Origin: Chitinophagaceae bacterium | GTDB lineage: Bacteria; Bacteroidota; Bacteroidia; Chitinophagales; Chitinophagaceae | NCBI GenBank assembly: GCA_020853515.1 | Contig: JADYYU010000054.1 | Span: 1 to 6,486, forward strand | Direction of reading: 5' to 3' | DNA: 6,486 nucleotides | Shown here: piece after piece, positions 1 to 6,392 of the stretch | How the letters are laid out: every line of letters begins with the position of its first letter | How positions within the stretch are numbered: position 1 is the first letter of the stretch | Notes under the pieces: model-generated | Told to the model about the DNA's origin: nothing | What the model saw: only the letters and a program-made list of their open reading frames with translations | The model's database searches: none | Made by a program: the position numbers and the translations under genes

Positions 1-645
1 ACGTTTGTTGTGATAGCCTGCTGTATTGCTCAGCACTTCAAAATAGGTATTGGTTGGTTGCAGATTGATCTCTAATTTATTTTCTTTCCAGTTGAGTGCA
101 TAGATACCGGCTCCGTAGTAATTTCCGATATCTTCATCAAGCCAGTGTTTATTGATATTGTCGTCTGTATAGATATTCTTATTGACCACCATATTCCCTT
201 CCAGTTTTTCAATACCCATTTTTTTCAGGGCGTTCAGTATTTGTCTGTATACCACTTCAGGCCTGGTTTCGTCATACCGTTCGCTGCCCAAACTAGGATC
301 ACCGCTTCCGTAGATCGTGAGGGTTCCTTTACCTGTATGATTGCTGATGCTGCCTTTAAAAGTGATGCGGGTCTGATAGCAAAAGTTTTCGCCGAGTGTA
401 TGCAGGGCAGTTGCGGTGGTAAAAGTTTTTAAGGTCGAAGCCGGAGCGAGTAAAACGTCTTTGTTTTTTTCAAAAATGATTTTACCTGATTTTACATCAA
501 GCAGGCAAAAACTGATATCAGCTTTACGCAAGCAAGTATCCTTGTCGAGCTGTTCAAAAGCCAGAGCCAGTTTTTGCGAAGCGGTTTGGGCCGCCATCGA
601 CTGATGAAACAGGATCAGTAATGTAACATATAAAAAACGCATCAT
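1..645 (-). CDS. dacB: D-alanyl-D-alanine carboxypeptidase/endopeptidase, PBP4 type (peptidase S13), N-terminal 215 residues
   Basis: The gene starts at an ATG ATG pair (645-640) and stays open to the left edge, so only the N-terminal part is present; the family is usually 450-500 residues. S13 enzymes trim or cleave peptidoglycan peptides in the periplasm. Visible in the translation: a signal peptide (about residues 1-19, hydrophobic core FLYVTLLILF, likely cleavage before AQT or QT); the serine nucleophile motif PASTLK with Ser70 and Lys73; GSGDPSL at 113-119; and the family signature DIGNYYGAGIYALNW at 172-186. The SxN and KTG motifs lie outside the window. The start is 12 bp after the stop of the aminopeptidase gene, with no good ribosome binding site, so co-transcription and perhaps translational coupling with that gene are likely. 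Either ATG could be used. The family call is firm; whether it acts mainly as carboxypeptidase or endopeptidase cannot be told here. Confidence 0.93.
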   Translation of the reverse strand, partial: MMRFLYVTLLILFHQSMAAQTASQKLALAFEQLDKDTCLRKADISFCLLDVKSGKIIFEKNKDVLLAPASTLKTFTTATALHTLGENFCYQTRITFKGSISNHTGKGTLTIYGSGDPSLGSERYDETRPEVVYRQILNALKKMGIEKLEGNMVVNKNIYTDDNINKHWLDEDIGNYYGAGIYALNWKENKLEINLQPTNTYFEVLSNTAGYHNKR

Positions 646-657
646 GAAGCCGCTCAA

Positions 658-1947
658 TTATTTCTTCATGGCTTTTTCAATCTCTTCGGTAGTGATCGGT
701 ATTCCTTTAAATAAATCCTGACAGCCGGTTTTTGTAACCCAGTAATTATTTTCGATACGCACACCGATCTTTTCTTTTTCTACATAAATGCCGGGTTCGA
801 TGGTGAATACCATGCCCTCTTTGATAGGCGTATTGCGGGTGCCGATATCATGCACATCAATGCCGAGATGATGACCCAGGCCATGATAAAAATATTTTCT
901 GCAGGCCCGGTTATCCGGTGTTTCATTTTTGATATCTTCTTTGCTGAGCAGACCGATTTTAAGCAATTGCTTATTCATTTCCACTTCGGCACTCTCTGTA
1001 ATTTCGAGCCAGGTTTTACCCGGTTTCAATATTTTTTTTGCATGCATATGCACGGCCAGACAAGCATCATAAATTTCTTTCTGACGTTTACTAAATTTGC
1101 CGTTTACCGGAATAGTCCGGGTCAGATCTGCACAATAGTTGCCATATTCGGCGCCAAAGTCCATCAGCACCAAATCGCCGTTTTTGCATTCCTGATTGTT
1201 TTCGACATAATGCAAAATGCGCGCATTGTCGCCGCTGGCAATGATACAGCCATAGGCATGACGGGTGGCGCGGTTGCGCAAAAATTCGTGGGTGATCTCT
1301 GCTTCAATTTCATGTTCGAACACACCGGGTTTTATAAAGCGGCAAACACGCAAAGTTGCTTTATGTGTTATGTCGACAGCCTCTTGCATCACTGCAATTT
1401 CGTACTTGGTTTTGATGGCACGCAGCTCTTTCATGATCAGGGCGGCCCGCTCGTATTTGTGCAGGGGATAGCGTTTCATCAACTGATGAACATACAGCAA
1501 ATCAATTCTGGGCAATTCGGTATCCATACGATCATTTTCGTTGGTATCGAGATAAACAAATTCTGCATGATGGATCCAGGCCTGCAGCATGGCATCTAAC
1601 TGATCGAGATAAATGACAGTTTGCATACCTGAAATGGCAGTAGCTTCTTCTCTGGTCAGTTTATGGCCGTGCCAGATCTCCAGGGTTGGATTTGGACGTA
1701 AAATCACCAGCACTTCACGGTATTTTTTATCCAGATTATCAGGATATAAAACCACCATCGTTTTTTCCTGTACAATACAACTCAGCCATATTACGTCACT
1801 GTTTGACTTTTCGCGATAAATGGCGTCTCCATTTTCGGGCAGGGTAGGGTGTGCATGGAAAATGGCGATTGAATTCGATTTCATTTTCTTTACAAAACGT
1901 TCCCTGTTATGGCTGTAAAGCTTGCTGTCGATGGCTGTATATTTCAT
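658..1947 (-). CDS. pepP: Xaa-Pro aminopeptidase (peptidase M24B with AMP_N domain)
   Basis: This 429-residue cytoplasmic metallo-aminopeptidase should remove an N-terminal residue that precedes proline. Length and order match the family: an N-terminal creatinase/aminopeptidase-P-like domain (about 1-165), then a pita-bread catalytic domain (about 175-420). The five expected metal ligands can be read: Asp263 in LMDFGAEYG, Asp274 in CADLTRT, His359 in HGLGHHLG, Glu384 in TIEPGIY and Glu399 in VRIENN. His246 (ILHYVEN), His366 (DVHDIG) and Arg397 match further conserved active-site residues of E. coli PepP. The usual 'FRQxSxFxYLTG' stretch of the N-terminal domain is diverged here to YREKSNSDVIWLSCI (44-58). 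There is no signal peptide. A near-consensus promoter box lies about 37 bp upstream and the PBP4 gene follows after 12 bp. The enzyme looks intact; the symbol is given by family, and substrate preference is inferred. Confidence 0.95.
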   Translation of the reverse strand: MKYTAIDSKLYSHNRERFVKKMKSNSIAIFHAHPTLPENGDAIYREKSNSDVIWLSCIVQEKTMVVLYPDNLDKKYREVLVILRPNPTLEIWHGHKLTREEATAISGMQTVIYLDQLDAMLQAWIHHAEFVYLDTNENDRMDTELPRIDLLYVHQLMKRYPLHKYERAALIMKELRAIKTKYEIAVMQEAVDITHKATLRVCRFIKPGVFEHEIEAEITHEFLRNRATRHAYGCIIASGDNARILHYVENNQECKNGDLVLMDFGAEYGNYCADLTRTIPVNGKFSKRQKEIYDACLAVHMHAKKILKPGKTWLEITESAEVEMNKQLLKIGLLSKEDIKNETPDNRACRKYFYHGLGHHLGIDVHDIGTRNTPIKEGMVFTIEPGIYVEKEKIGVRIENNYWVTKTGCQDLFKGIPITTEEIEKAMKK

Positions 1948-1983
1948 GATATATGATGCTGATTTTATAGTAAAATATGAGTG

Positions 1984-1991
1984 CGAAGGTA
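1984..1991 (-). promoter_or_regulatory. Probable -7 promoter box of the aminopeptidase-PBP4 pair
   Basis: Read on the minus strand the box is TACCTTCG, followed by CAC. It has one mismatch to the Bacteroidota -7 consensus TAnnTTTG. Transcription would start a few bases downstream, near 1980, leaving a leader of about 33 nt before the ATG at 1947. No clear -33 TTTG is present, only T-rich sequence upstream. The 90-bp gap between the T9SS cargo gene and the aminopeptidase gene holds nothing else recognisable, and I see no GC-rich hairpin with a T tract that would be a terminator. Confidence 0.5.
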
Positions 1992-2037
1992 AATAAAAAA
2001 CGATGGGAAAATAAATGGTAATTTAGTGATCAGGTTT

Positions 2038-3435
2038 TTATTTCTGCACTTTCCATTTTTTATTGACACCATCGATGGCAATGATGTAGACACCTTTGCT
2101 GAGTGCGCTCACATTGATAATGTTGCGGGTTTGCCATAATTTTTGTGAAGCAACCACCTGACCAACGGCATCATAAATGATACAGTTATGTCCGATATAA
2201 TTAGCCGCTAGATCGATGTTTAGCTGTTGACCTAACGGATTGGGGAAAATACTGATCAGTGAATTTTCATTGATCTCTTCAAGTCCCGTTACCACCACAT
2301 TTTTGCAGATCGAGGTATCAGTACATCCGTTATTGGTTACGATCACAGCGTAGCTGCCGCTGACCGCCGGTGTATAGGATTGCGACACAGCGCCGGGTAT
2401 GAGTGTATTGGTAGCACAGTTGAGCCACTTGTAAGTATAACCTGCCGTAGCTGTCAGCGTAATGCCGGTTTGGGTAACGCTATTATTGACGGTATTGATG
2501 GTCAGGTTCAGGTTAATGATACTGTCGCAACCATTCGCACTTTGCAGCGTGTCTTTATACAGGCCTGAATTAGTGATATTGTTGCCGTTGAAAAAATAAG
2601 AGAAACAAGCAGTGTGTGCAATATTGCTTGCAATGGGAGCCGGATTTATGAGGGTAACCACTTGTGATACGGAATTGGCACCTGCATCCATCACTGTTAC
2701 TGTGTACATTCCCGGGCAGAGGTTCGGATAATTGGCTGCCGGGGGGCCGCCGATCCATTGATAGGTATAGGGTGGTGTACCGCCGCTTGCTACCGCCGTG
2801 GCACTTCCGTCGCAGCTACCGTTACAACTGGGTTGTGTGACCTGGGTGGTCATTTGCAGGGGATTGCCGGCTGGAATGACACAACAGTTGCCGGCACCTG
2901 AAAGGATTTGTGGTGAGTTAGTCCAGCAGGAATATTGTATTTTATGAAAGCGGATCAGACTGCCCGGCCAGATCCCCATGAAGTAGGCATTGATCTGATC
3001 TACCGTATTGCAACCACCCTGATTGACATTGGTATCGCATGAGTATCCGCAAATGATATTTGGATTGCCGTTGGCATTGGCCAAAGGGGAAGCGGGCGAG
3101 TACACAATCACCGGAGTTACTCCCACAGGAGCTCCGTTAATGACCGTAGTTGGTACCACGGGTCCGCCGCAGTTATTGTTGTTTGAATTATAGCCTGCGT
3201 ATTGAATCGCCGTCACATTATTTACATAGGCACCGGTCAAATTTACTTCCACTGCTTCGTAAGTCACGATGCCAATTTTGATGTTGGGCATATTGACATC
3301 GACATTAATATTGAGCACCCCTCCGTCATAGTTGGTGTACAGAATAATATTACCGTTTGGACTGCATAGCAACTGAGCCTGGGAAAAATAAGAAGCTAAA
3401 ATGAATACTGTAGAAAGTAAAAGTCTTTTATACAT
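2038..3435 (-). CDS. Secreted T9SS cargo protein with one SprB-type repeat and a C-terminal sorting domain
   Basis: A 465-residue protein whose role beyond export is unknown. In order: a signal peptide (about 1-20, cleaved near SQA|Q); an unnamed Cys-rich module (about 22-187) that begins with ILYTNYDGGVLNINVD and contains cysteines at 24, 89, 129, 133, 142, 170, 184 and 185; a SprB-like repeat (about 199-266, QPSCNGSCDGSATAVASGGTP then YTYQW); a segment of the type 'FNGN..T.SG.Y.DTL...NGCDSI..LNLTI' (about 277-313); an Ig/PKD-like segment with YKWLNC and SGSYAVIVTNNGCTDTS (about 318-382); and a type A T9SS sorting domain (about 394-465) with SIFPNP, IYDAVGQVV and LSKGVYIIAI, ending in lysine. 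The sorting domain implies export across the outer membrane with surface attachment or release. SprB repeats are known from gliding adhesins, but one repeat alone does not show a gliding role. The start is fixed by the signal peptide and by the promoter box just upstream. Confidence 0.9.
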   Translation of the reverse strand: MYKRLLLSTVFILASYFSQAQLLCSPNGNIILYTNYDGGVLNINVDVNMPNIKIGIVTYEAVEVNLTGAYVNNVTAIQYAGYNSNNNNCGGPVVPTTVINGAPVGVTPVIVYSPASPLANANGNPNIICGYSCDTNVNQGGCNTVDQINAYFMGIWPGSLIRFHKIQYSCWTNSPQILSGAGNCCVIPAGNPLQMTTQVTQPSCNGSCDGSATAVASGGTPPYTYQWIGGPPAANYPNLCPGMYTVTVMDAGANSVSQVVTLINPAPIASNIAHTACFSYFFNGNNITNSGLYKDTLQSANGCDSIINLNLTINTVNNSVTQTGITLTATAGYTYKWLNCATNTLIPGAVSQSYTPAVSGSYAVIVTNNGCTDTSICKNVVVTGLEEINENSLISIFPNPLGQQLNIDLAANYIGHNCIIYDAVGQVVASQKLWQTRNIINVSALSKGVYIIAIDGVNKKWKVQK

Positions 3436-3455
3436 CGTTGTAAATTTAGTTGTCT

Positions 3456-3463
3456 CAAATCTA
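3456..3463 (-). promoter_or_regulatory. -7 promoter box of the T9SS cargo gene
   Basis: On the minus strand the box is TAGATTTG, a perfect match to the Bacteroidota -7 consensus TAnnTTTG. It lies in the 30-bp gap after the preceding gene and would start transcription near 3452, giving a leader of about 17 nt. A -33 TTTG is not evident; that region falls inside the end of the upstream gene. The box suggests that this gene can be transcribed on its own as well as by read-through. Confidence 0.6.
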
Positions 3464-3465
3464 CG

Positions 3466-4152
3466 CTATTTTTTTCGTTTCAGGTATTCCTGAAAATTAT
3501 ATTTGATCCACATTTTAATTTCCAGATCGGAGGCTGTACGGGCAAACTGGTATTCCATGGGATAGGCATTGATAAATGGCTGCACCTCTTCTTCAGGTAA
3601 TTTGGTGAGTGTCATCACCAGCTCTTTGGTATAACGTGAGTCGATGAAATTCTGAAACTCCATATTCACGATCTGGTTTTTGAACTTTCGGGTGTTGCGG
3701 TGTTTTTTCGAAAATTTCTGATATACGGTGGTTACCGGCGACATCACCGATTTTTGTTGCTCGTACTCCAGCACATCCTGATAAATACTGGCTCTGCGGG
3801 CCGAATCCTGCTGATACTGGGTTGGCCCTTTGCGGATGGTAACGCCCTTGAGTTTGATCGGGGCTGATTTTAAAAAAATGGAAGCATAGGTACTGAAGTC
3901 GGCGCCTGAAACTTTTACCACCTTGTTTTTATAGCTCACAAAACTAAATTCGATGTAGTCGCCGTCTTTGGCATCTACTTCAAAATAGCCAACATTATTG
4001 GTATAGGTGCCTTCGTGGGTGGTAATATTCTCTACACGAACCATACGCATCGTTGCTTTGCTGACAGAATCGTAAACAAATCCTTTATACAGCACCTGTG
4101 CATTTACACTGACCGAAAAAAACAACAAGAACAGAATAAACAGTTTTTTCAC
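3466..4152 (-). CDS. Secreted or envelope protein with a carboxypeptidase-regulatory-like N-terminal domain
   Basis: A 228-residue protein of unknown function. The start codon is GTG (4152-4150), chosen because the next codons encode a clear signal peptide, KKLFILFLLFFSVSVNAQ, cleaved around residue 18 or 19. No ATG would keep that peptide. Residues about 22-105 form a CarboxypepD_reg-like (PF13715-type) beta-sandwich: YKGFVYDSVSKATMRMVRVEN, then GTYTNNVGYFEVDAKDGDYIEFSFVSYK and a strand ending in LKGVTI. This fold commonly precedes TonB-dependent receptors, but there is no beta-barrel here. The C-terminal half (about 120-228) is charged and probably helical, with FSKKHRNTRKF, VDSR-like IDSRYTKELV and a C-terminal IKYNFQEYLKRKK; it resembles a conserved Bacteroidota C-terminal region that I cannot name. 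No lipobox cysteine follows the signal peptide, so a periplasmic or secreted fate is more likely than a lipoprotein. Confidence 0.85.
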   Translation of the reverse strand: MKKLFILFLLFFSVSVNAQVLYKGFVYDSVSKATMRMVRVENITTHEGTYTNNVGYFEVDAKDGDYIEFSFVSYKNKVVKVSGADFSTYASIFLKSAPIKLKGVTIRKGPTQYQQDSARRASIYQDVLEYEQQKSVMSPVTTVYQKFSKKHRNTRKFKNQIVNMEFQNFIDSRYTKELVMTLTKLPEEEVQPFINAYPMEYQFARTASDLEIKMWIKYNFQEYLKRKK

Positions 4153-4156
4153 CGGG

Positions 4157-4164
4157 CAAAATTA
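4157..4164 (-). promoter_or_regulatory. -7 promoter box placed almost on the GTG start codon
   Basis: On the minus strand the box is TAATTTTG, a perfect match to TAnnTTTG. It ends only 4 bases before the GTG start at 4152, so a transcript from it would begin at or within a base or two of the start codon. Either the mRNA is leaderless or the box is a chance match in AT-rich sequence and the gene is read from upstream. The rest of the 47-bp gap shows no hairpin terminator. Confidence 0.45.
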
Positions 4165-4199
4165 ACCTGAATGAGGGAATAGAATTTGTTAAATTAAAA

Positions 4200-5486
4200 T
4201 CAGGTGACGATTAGTTCATAAAACGCCGATTCGTCGAAATATTTTTGCGCCAGCAACTGAAGCTGCACAGGGGTGATGCTTTTATAGATCTCAATATTAT
4301 TGTAATATCTTTCCTGGGTAAAACCGTTCAGAATCAGACCTTTCCAGCGTTGTATAATATGAAACGAACCATCGAGGCCGCCTAATATGCTGCCCAGCAA
4401 ATAATTTTTGACCAGATTGAGTTCCTCTTCGTCTACCAGTTCATTTTTCAGGATGTTCATTTCCTTATATATTTCCTGCACGGCTGCCTCGCACACATCT
4501 TTGCCTGCTTCGGTGCTGATCATAAAGGCACCATCATATTTTTGGTTCAGCATCATGCTGTGGATGCCGTAGGTATAGCCTTTTTCTTCGCGGATATTGC
4601 TCATCAGACGCGATCCGAAATAGCCACCAAACAATGTATTAAGCATGATCATGGGCACAAAGTCGGGATGCGTTTTTTGCGGAAAGGGTCTGGCCAGTCT
4701 GATAGATCCCTGCACGCTTTTTTCATCATGCAGAATGCGGTGTTTTTTTTCAGTTTCGGGTTGTACTTCATACACCGGAAGCGGCACTTTTTGCTGCTGA
4801 TTCCAGGCCTGACTGCCAAAGATCTGATTGATGAGCTTTTTATCTTCTTCTGAAAACATACCTGCCATAAAGAGGGTACAATTACCTGAACTGTAAAGCT
4901 GACTGACATGCTGTTTGAGGTCCTGCTGCTGTATCGCATCATAATCTTCCGCAAAAAGGTACTTTCCATAAGGATGGTCAAACCCAAACAGGTATTCATC
5001 TATTTTCCGGTTGGCAATAAACTCTGATTTCAGTAATTGTACCGATAGTTTCTGCTTTGAATTTTGCACGTAAATATCGATCTCAGACTGCGGAAACTGA
5101 GTGTCGGTCAGCATTTCATACACAACGGGTAGTACCTGTTGCAGGTGACGGGTAAGACAGCTTACGGTAATCGATGCCCAATCGGGGCCGCTGCTGACTT
5201 TTACAGAGGCACCATATTGTTCAAAAGTTTCGTTGATTTGAAAAGAATTCAGCCGGCTTGTGCCACTTTTGAGCAAGGCTGCTGTGGCCTGGGCGATGGC
5301 TTTTTTTTGTTCAAACCATAACCCGGCATTAAACACCAGTTCAAGCTGCAGCACCGGCTCTATAGAATCGGTGAGTGAATAAAAGGGAATGCCATTATCG
5401 AGGGTATCTGTCGAGGCTGGTTTAAGGATATATTCAAATTCCTGGGGCGAGTATATTTTGGGGACTTGTGCTCTGTTGAGGGTCAT
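4200..5486 (-). CDS. M16 family peptidase homologue, non-catalytic type (no HxxEH zinc motif)
   Basis: A 428-residue protein with the two-domain layout of an M16B subunit (about 1-225 and 235-428). It has no signal peptide, so it is probably cytoplasmic. After TLDNGIPFYS (28-37) and the strand LQLELVFNAGLW comes the position where active members have HxxEH. Here the aligned residues are Gln66-Ala-Thr-Ala69-Ala70 in IAQATAALLKSGT, so all three motif residues (the two zinc-binding histidines and the catalytic glutamate) are missing. The C-terminal domain keeps the conserved GYFGSRLMSNIREEKGYTYG (288-307) with Arg299 and Tyr306, the pair that binds the substrate backbone in M16 proteins. In known M16B heterodimers one subunit has the zinc site and the other supplies this Arg/Tyr pair, so this is probably the latter. 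The usual catalytic neighbour is absent: an SDR gene ends 22 bp upstream, and a secreted protein gene follows 47 bp downstream. Confidence 0.9.
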   Translation of the reverse strand: MTLNRAQVPKIYSPQEFEYILKPASTDTLDNGIPFYSLTDSIEPVLQLELVFNAGLWFEQKKAIAQATAALLKSGTSRLNSFQINETFEQYGASVKVSSGPDWASITVSCLTRHLQQVLPVVYEMLTDTQFPQSEIDIYVQNSKQKLSVQLLKSEFIANRKIDEYLFGFDHPYGKYLFAEDYDAIQQQDLKQHVSQLYSSGNCTLFMAGMFSEEDKKLINQIFGSQAWNQQQKVPLPVYEVQPETEKKHRILHDEKSVQGSIRLARPFPQKTHPDFVPMIMLNTLFGGYFGSRLMSNIREEKGYTYGIHSMMLNQKYDGAFMISTEAGKDVCEAAVQEIYKEMNILKNELVDEEELNLVKNYLLGSILGGLDGSFHIIQRWKGLILNGFTQERYYNNIEIYKSITPVQLQLLAQKYFDESAFYELIVT

Positions 5487-5508
5487 GCGAAATGCGTTAG
5501 CTGTTTAA

Positions 5509-6321
5509 TTATTTAAGGGGTGAATCCGGTTCGTTGGCAAAATGTTTGTACACCTGCCGGTCGGCGAAGCCGGGAAAAAATTTATTGATCCACACGGTCA
5601 GTTTACCTTGCGAACTCATAATGAGGGTTCTTTTTCTTTGTTCAATGGCGTTTAGGATACGCAGGGCACATACATCGGCCGTCATCAGGTTTTTTTCCTG
5701 CAAAGGAGATTCTTTTTGTGCCTCTCCGCTGGCATTCAGGGCGGTATTGCGGATATTGGAGGCTACAAAACCGGGACTGATCCATAATACGTTCACGTTT
5801 TTATGTAGCAGCTCAATGCGCAGCGATTCTAAAAATCCCTGCATGGCAAATTTCGACGATGAGTAGCCGGTGCGGCAGGGCAGGCCTTTGTAGCCTGCGA
5901 TCGATGAAATGCCGGCGATGCTGCCGTGGGACTTCATAAGGTGCGGCAGGGCAAATTTGCAGCAATAGACGGTGCCCCAGAAGTTGATATCCATTGATTT
6001 TCTGAGTACGGCGAGGTCTACATCCTGAAACAGGGCCCGCATGCTGATGCCGGCATTATTGATGAGGATATCGAGCCCCCCGAAGGTTTGAACAGTACTT
6101 TCTATAAATTGTCTGCAATCGTCTTCTGCGCTTACATCGGCCTGAAAAGTGAGCAGATCACTGCTTTTCAGCGCCTCCTTCATGCTGTCGAGTGCAGCCT
6201 GATTTCGCCCGCAGACAGCCACTTTGGCACCGTTTTTCAGCAGGGATTCGGCCAAAGCGCGGCCTATTCCGGAGGTGGCCCCTGTAATGGCCACAATTTT
6301 GTGCTGAAAGTAATTACTCAT
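5509..6321 (-). CDS. Short-chain dehydrogenase/reductase (classical SDR), DHRS7-like
   Basis: A 270-residue NAD(P)(H)-dependent oxidoreductase of unknown substrate. The Rossmann fold signature TGATSGIG is at residues 13-20, followed by CGRN (37-40; the arginine after the second strand fits NADP(H) preference), Asp62-Val63, NNAG at 88-91, the catalytic tetrad Asn113, Ser140 (ISSIAG), Tyr153 and Lys157 (YSSSK), and SPGFV at 182-186. The last 35 residues, with LTVWINKFFPGFADRQVYKHF, are aromatic and basic and could be an amphipathic membrane-contacting or oligomerisation tail, as seen in DHRS7-type SDRs that act on lipids; this is inference. The downstream M16 homologue follows after 22 bp and has no promoter box of its own, so the two are probably one operon. 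A perfect TAnnTTTG box lies just upstream of the ATG. Confidence 0.94.
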   Translation of the reverse strand: MSNYFQHKIVAITGATSGIGRALAESLLKNGAKVAVCGRNQAALDSMKEALKSSDLLTFQADVSAEDDCRQFIESTVQTFGGLDILINNAGISMRALFQDVDLAVLRKSMDINFWGTVYCCKFALPHLMKSHGSIAGISSIAGYKGLPCRTGYSSSKFAMQGFLESLRIELLHKNVNVLWISPGFVASNIRNTALNASGEAQKESPLQEKNLMTADVCALRILNAIEQRKRTLIMSSQGKLTVWINKFFPGFADRQVYKHFANEPDSPLK

Positions 6322-6328
6322 GAATTTG

Positions 6329-6336
6329 CAAAAATA
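6329..6336 (-). promoter_or_regulatory. -7 promoter box of the SDR-M16 pair
   Basis: On the minus strand the box is TATTTTTG followed by C, a perfect match to the Bacteroidota TAnnTTTG. It ends 7 bases before the ATG at 6321, so the 5' leader would be only about 3-5 nt. No convincing -33 TTTG is seen. The box faces away from the tRNA promoter, whose -7 box is 37 bp to the right. Confidence 0.5.
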
Positions 6337-6373
6337 GTTTAATGATTTGGTATGTAAGTTAAAATATTTATTC

Positions 6374-6381
6374 TACATTTG
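6374..6381 (+). promoter_or_regulatory. -7 promoter box of the tRNA-Lys transcript
   Basis: The box reads TACATTTG followed by CAC, a perfect match to TAnnTTTG. A TTTG at 6346-6349 could be the -33 element, but the 24-bp spacing is longer than the usual 19-21 or so. Transcription would start near 6385, about 35 nt before the mature tRNA 5' end at 6420. Confidence 0.6.
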
Positions 6382-6392
6382 CACTCCCAAAA

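Noticed and set aside
145..604. Two overlapping plus-strand open frames of 95 and 62 codons opposite the PBP4 gene
   Set aside because: The minus strand encodes clear S13 motifs through the whole stretch, and the plus-strand products have no family features.
850..1599. A 249-codon open frame on the plus strand, antisense to the aminopeptidase gene
   Set aside because: It lies wholly inside a gene whose protein has every catalytic residue. Its translation is rich in Phe, Ile, His and Cys without a recognisable motif, as expected for a reverse-strand shadow.
1948..2037. A rho-independent terminator between the T9SS cargo and aminopeptidase genes
   Set aside because: The gap has T-rich runs and a TGATCA palindrome, but no GC-rich stem followed by a T tract on the minus strand.
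2380..2758. Short open frames of 62 codons on both strands within the T9SS cargo gene
   Set aside because: They are out of frame with the SprB-like repeat region, which is well supported, and are short enough to arise by chance.
3466..4152. A TonB-dependent receptor fragment
   Set aside because: The N-terminal beta-sandwich resembles the domain that precedes such receptors, but the reading frame ends naturally with a coherent charged C-terminal half and there is no plug domain or truncated barrel nearby.
4542..4999. Open frames of 103 codons (plus) and 116 codons (minus, other frame) inside the M16 gene
   Set aside because: Both overlap the conserved M16 C-terminal domain and have no start context or recognisable motifs.
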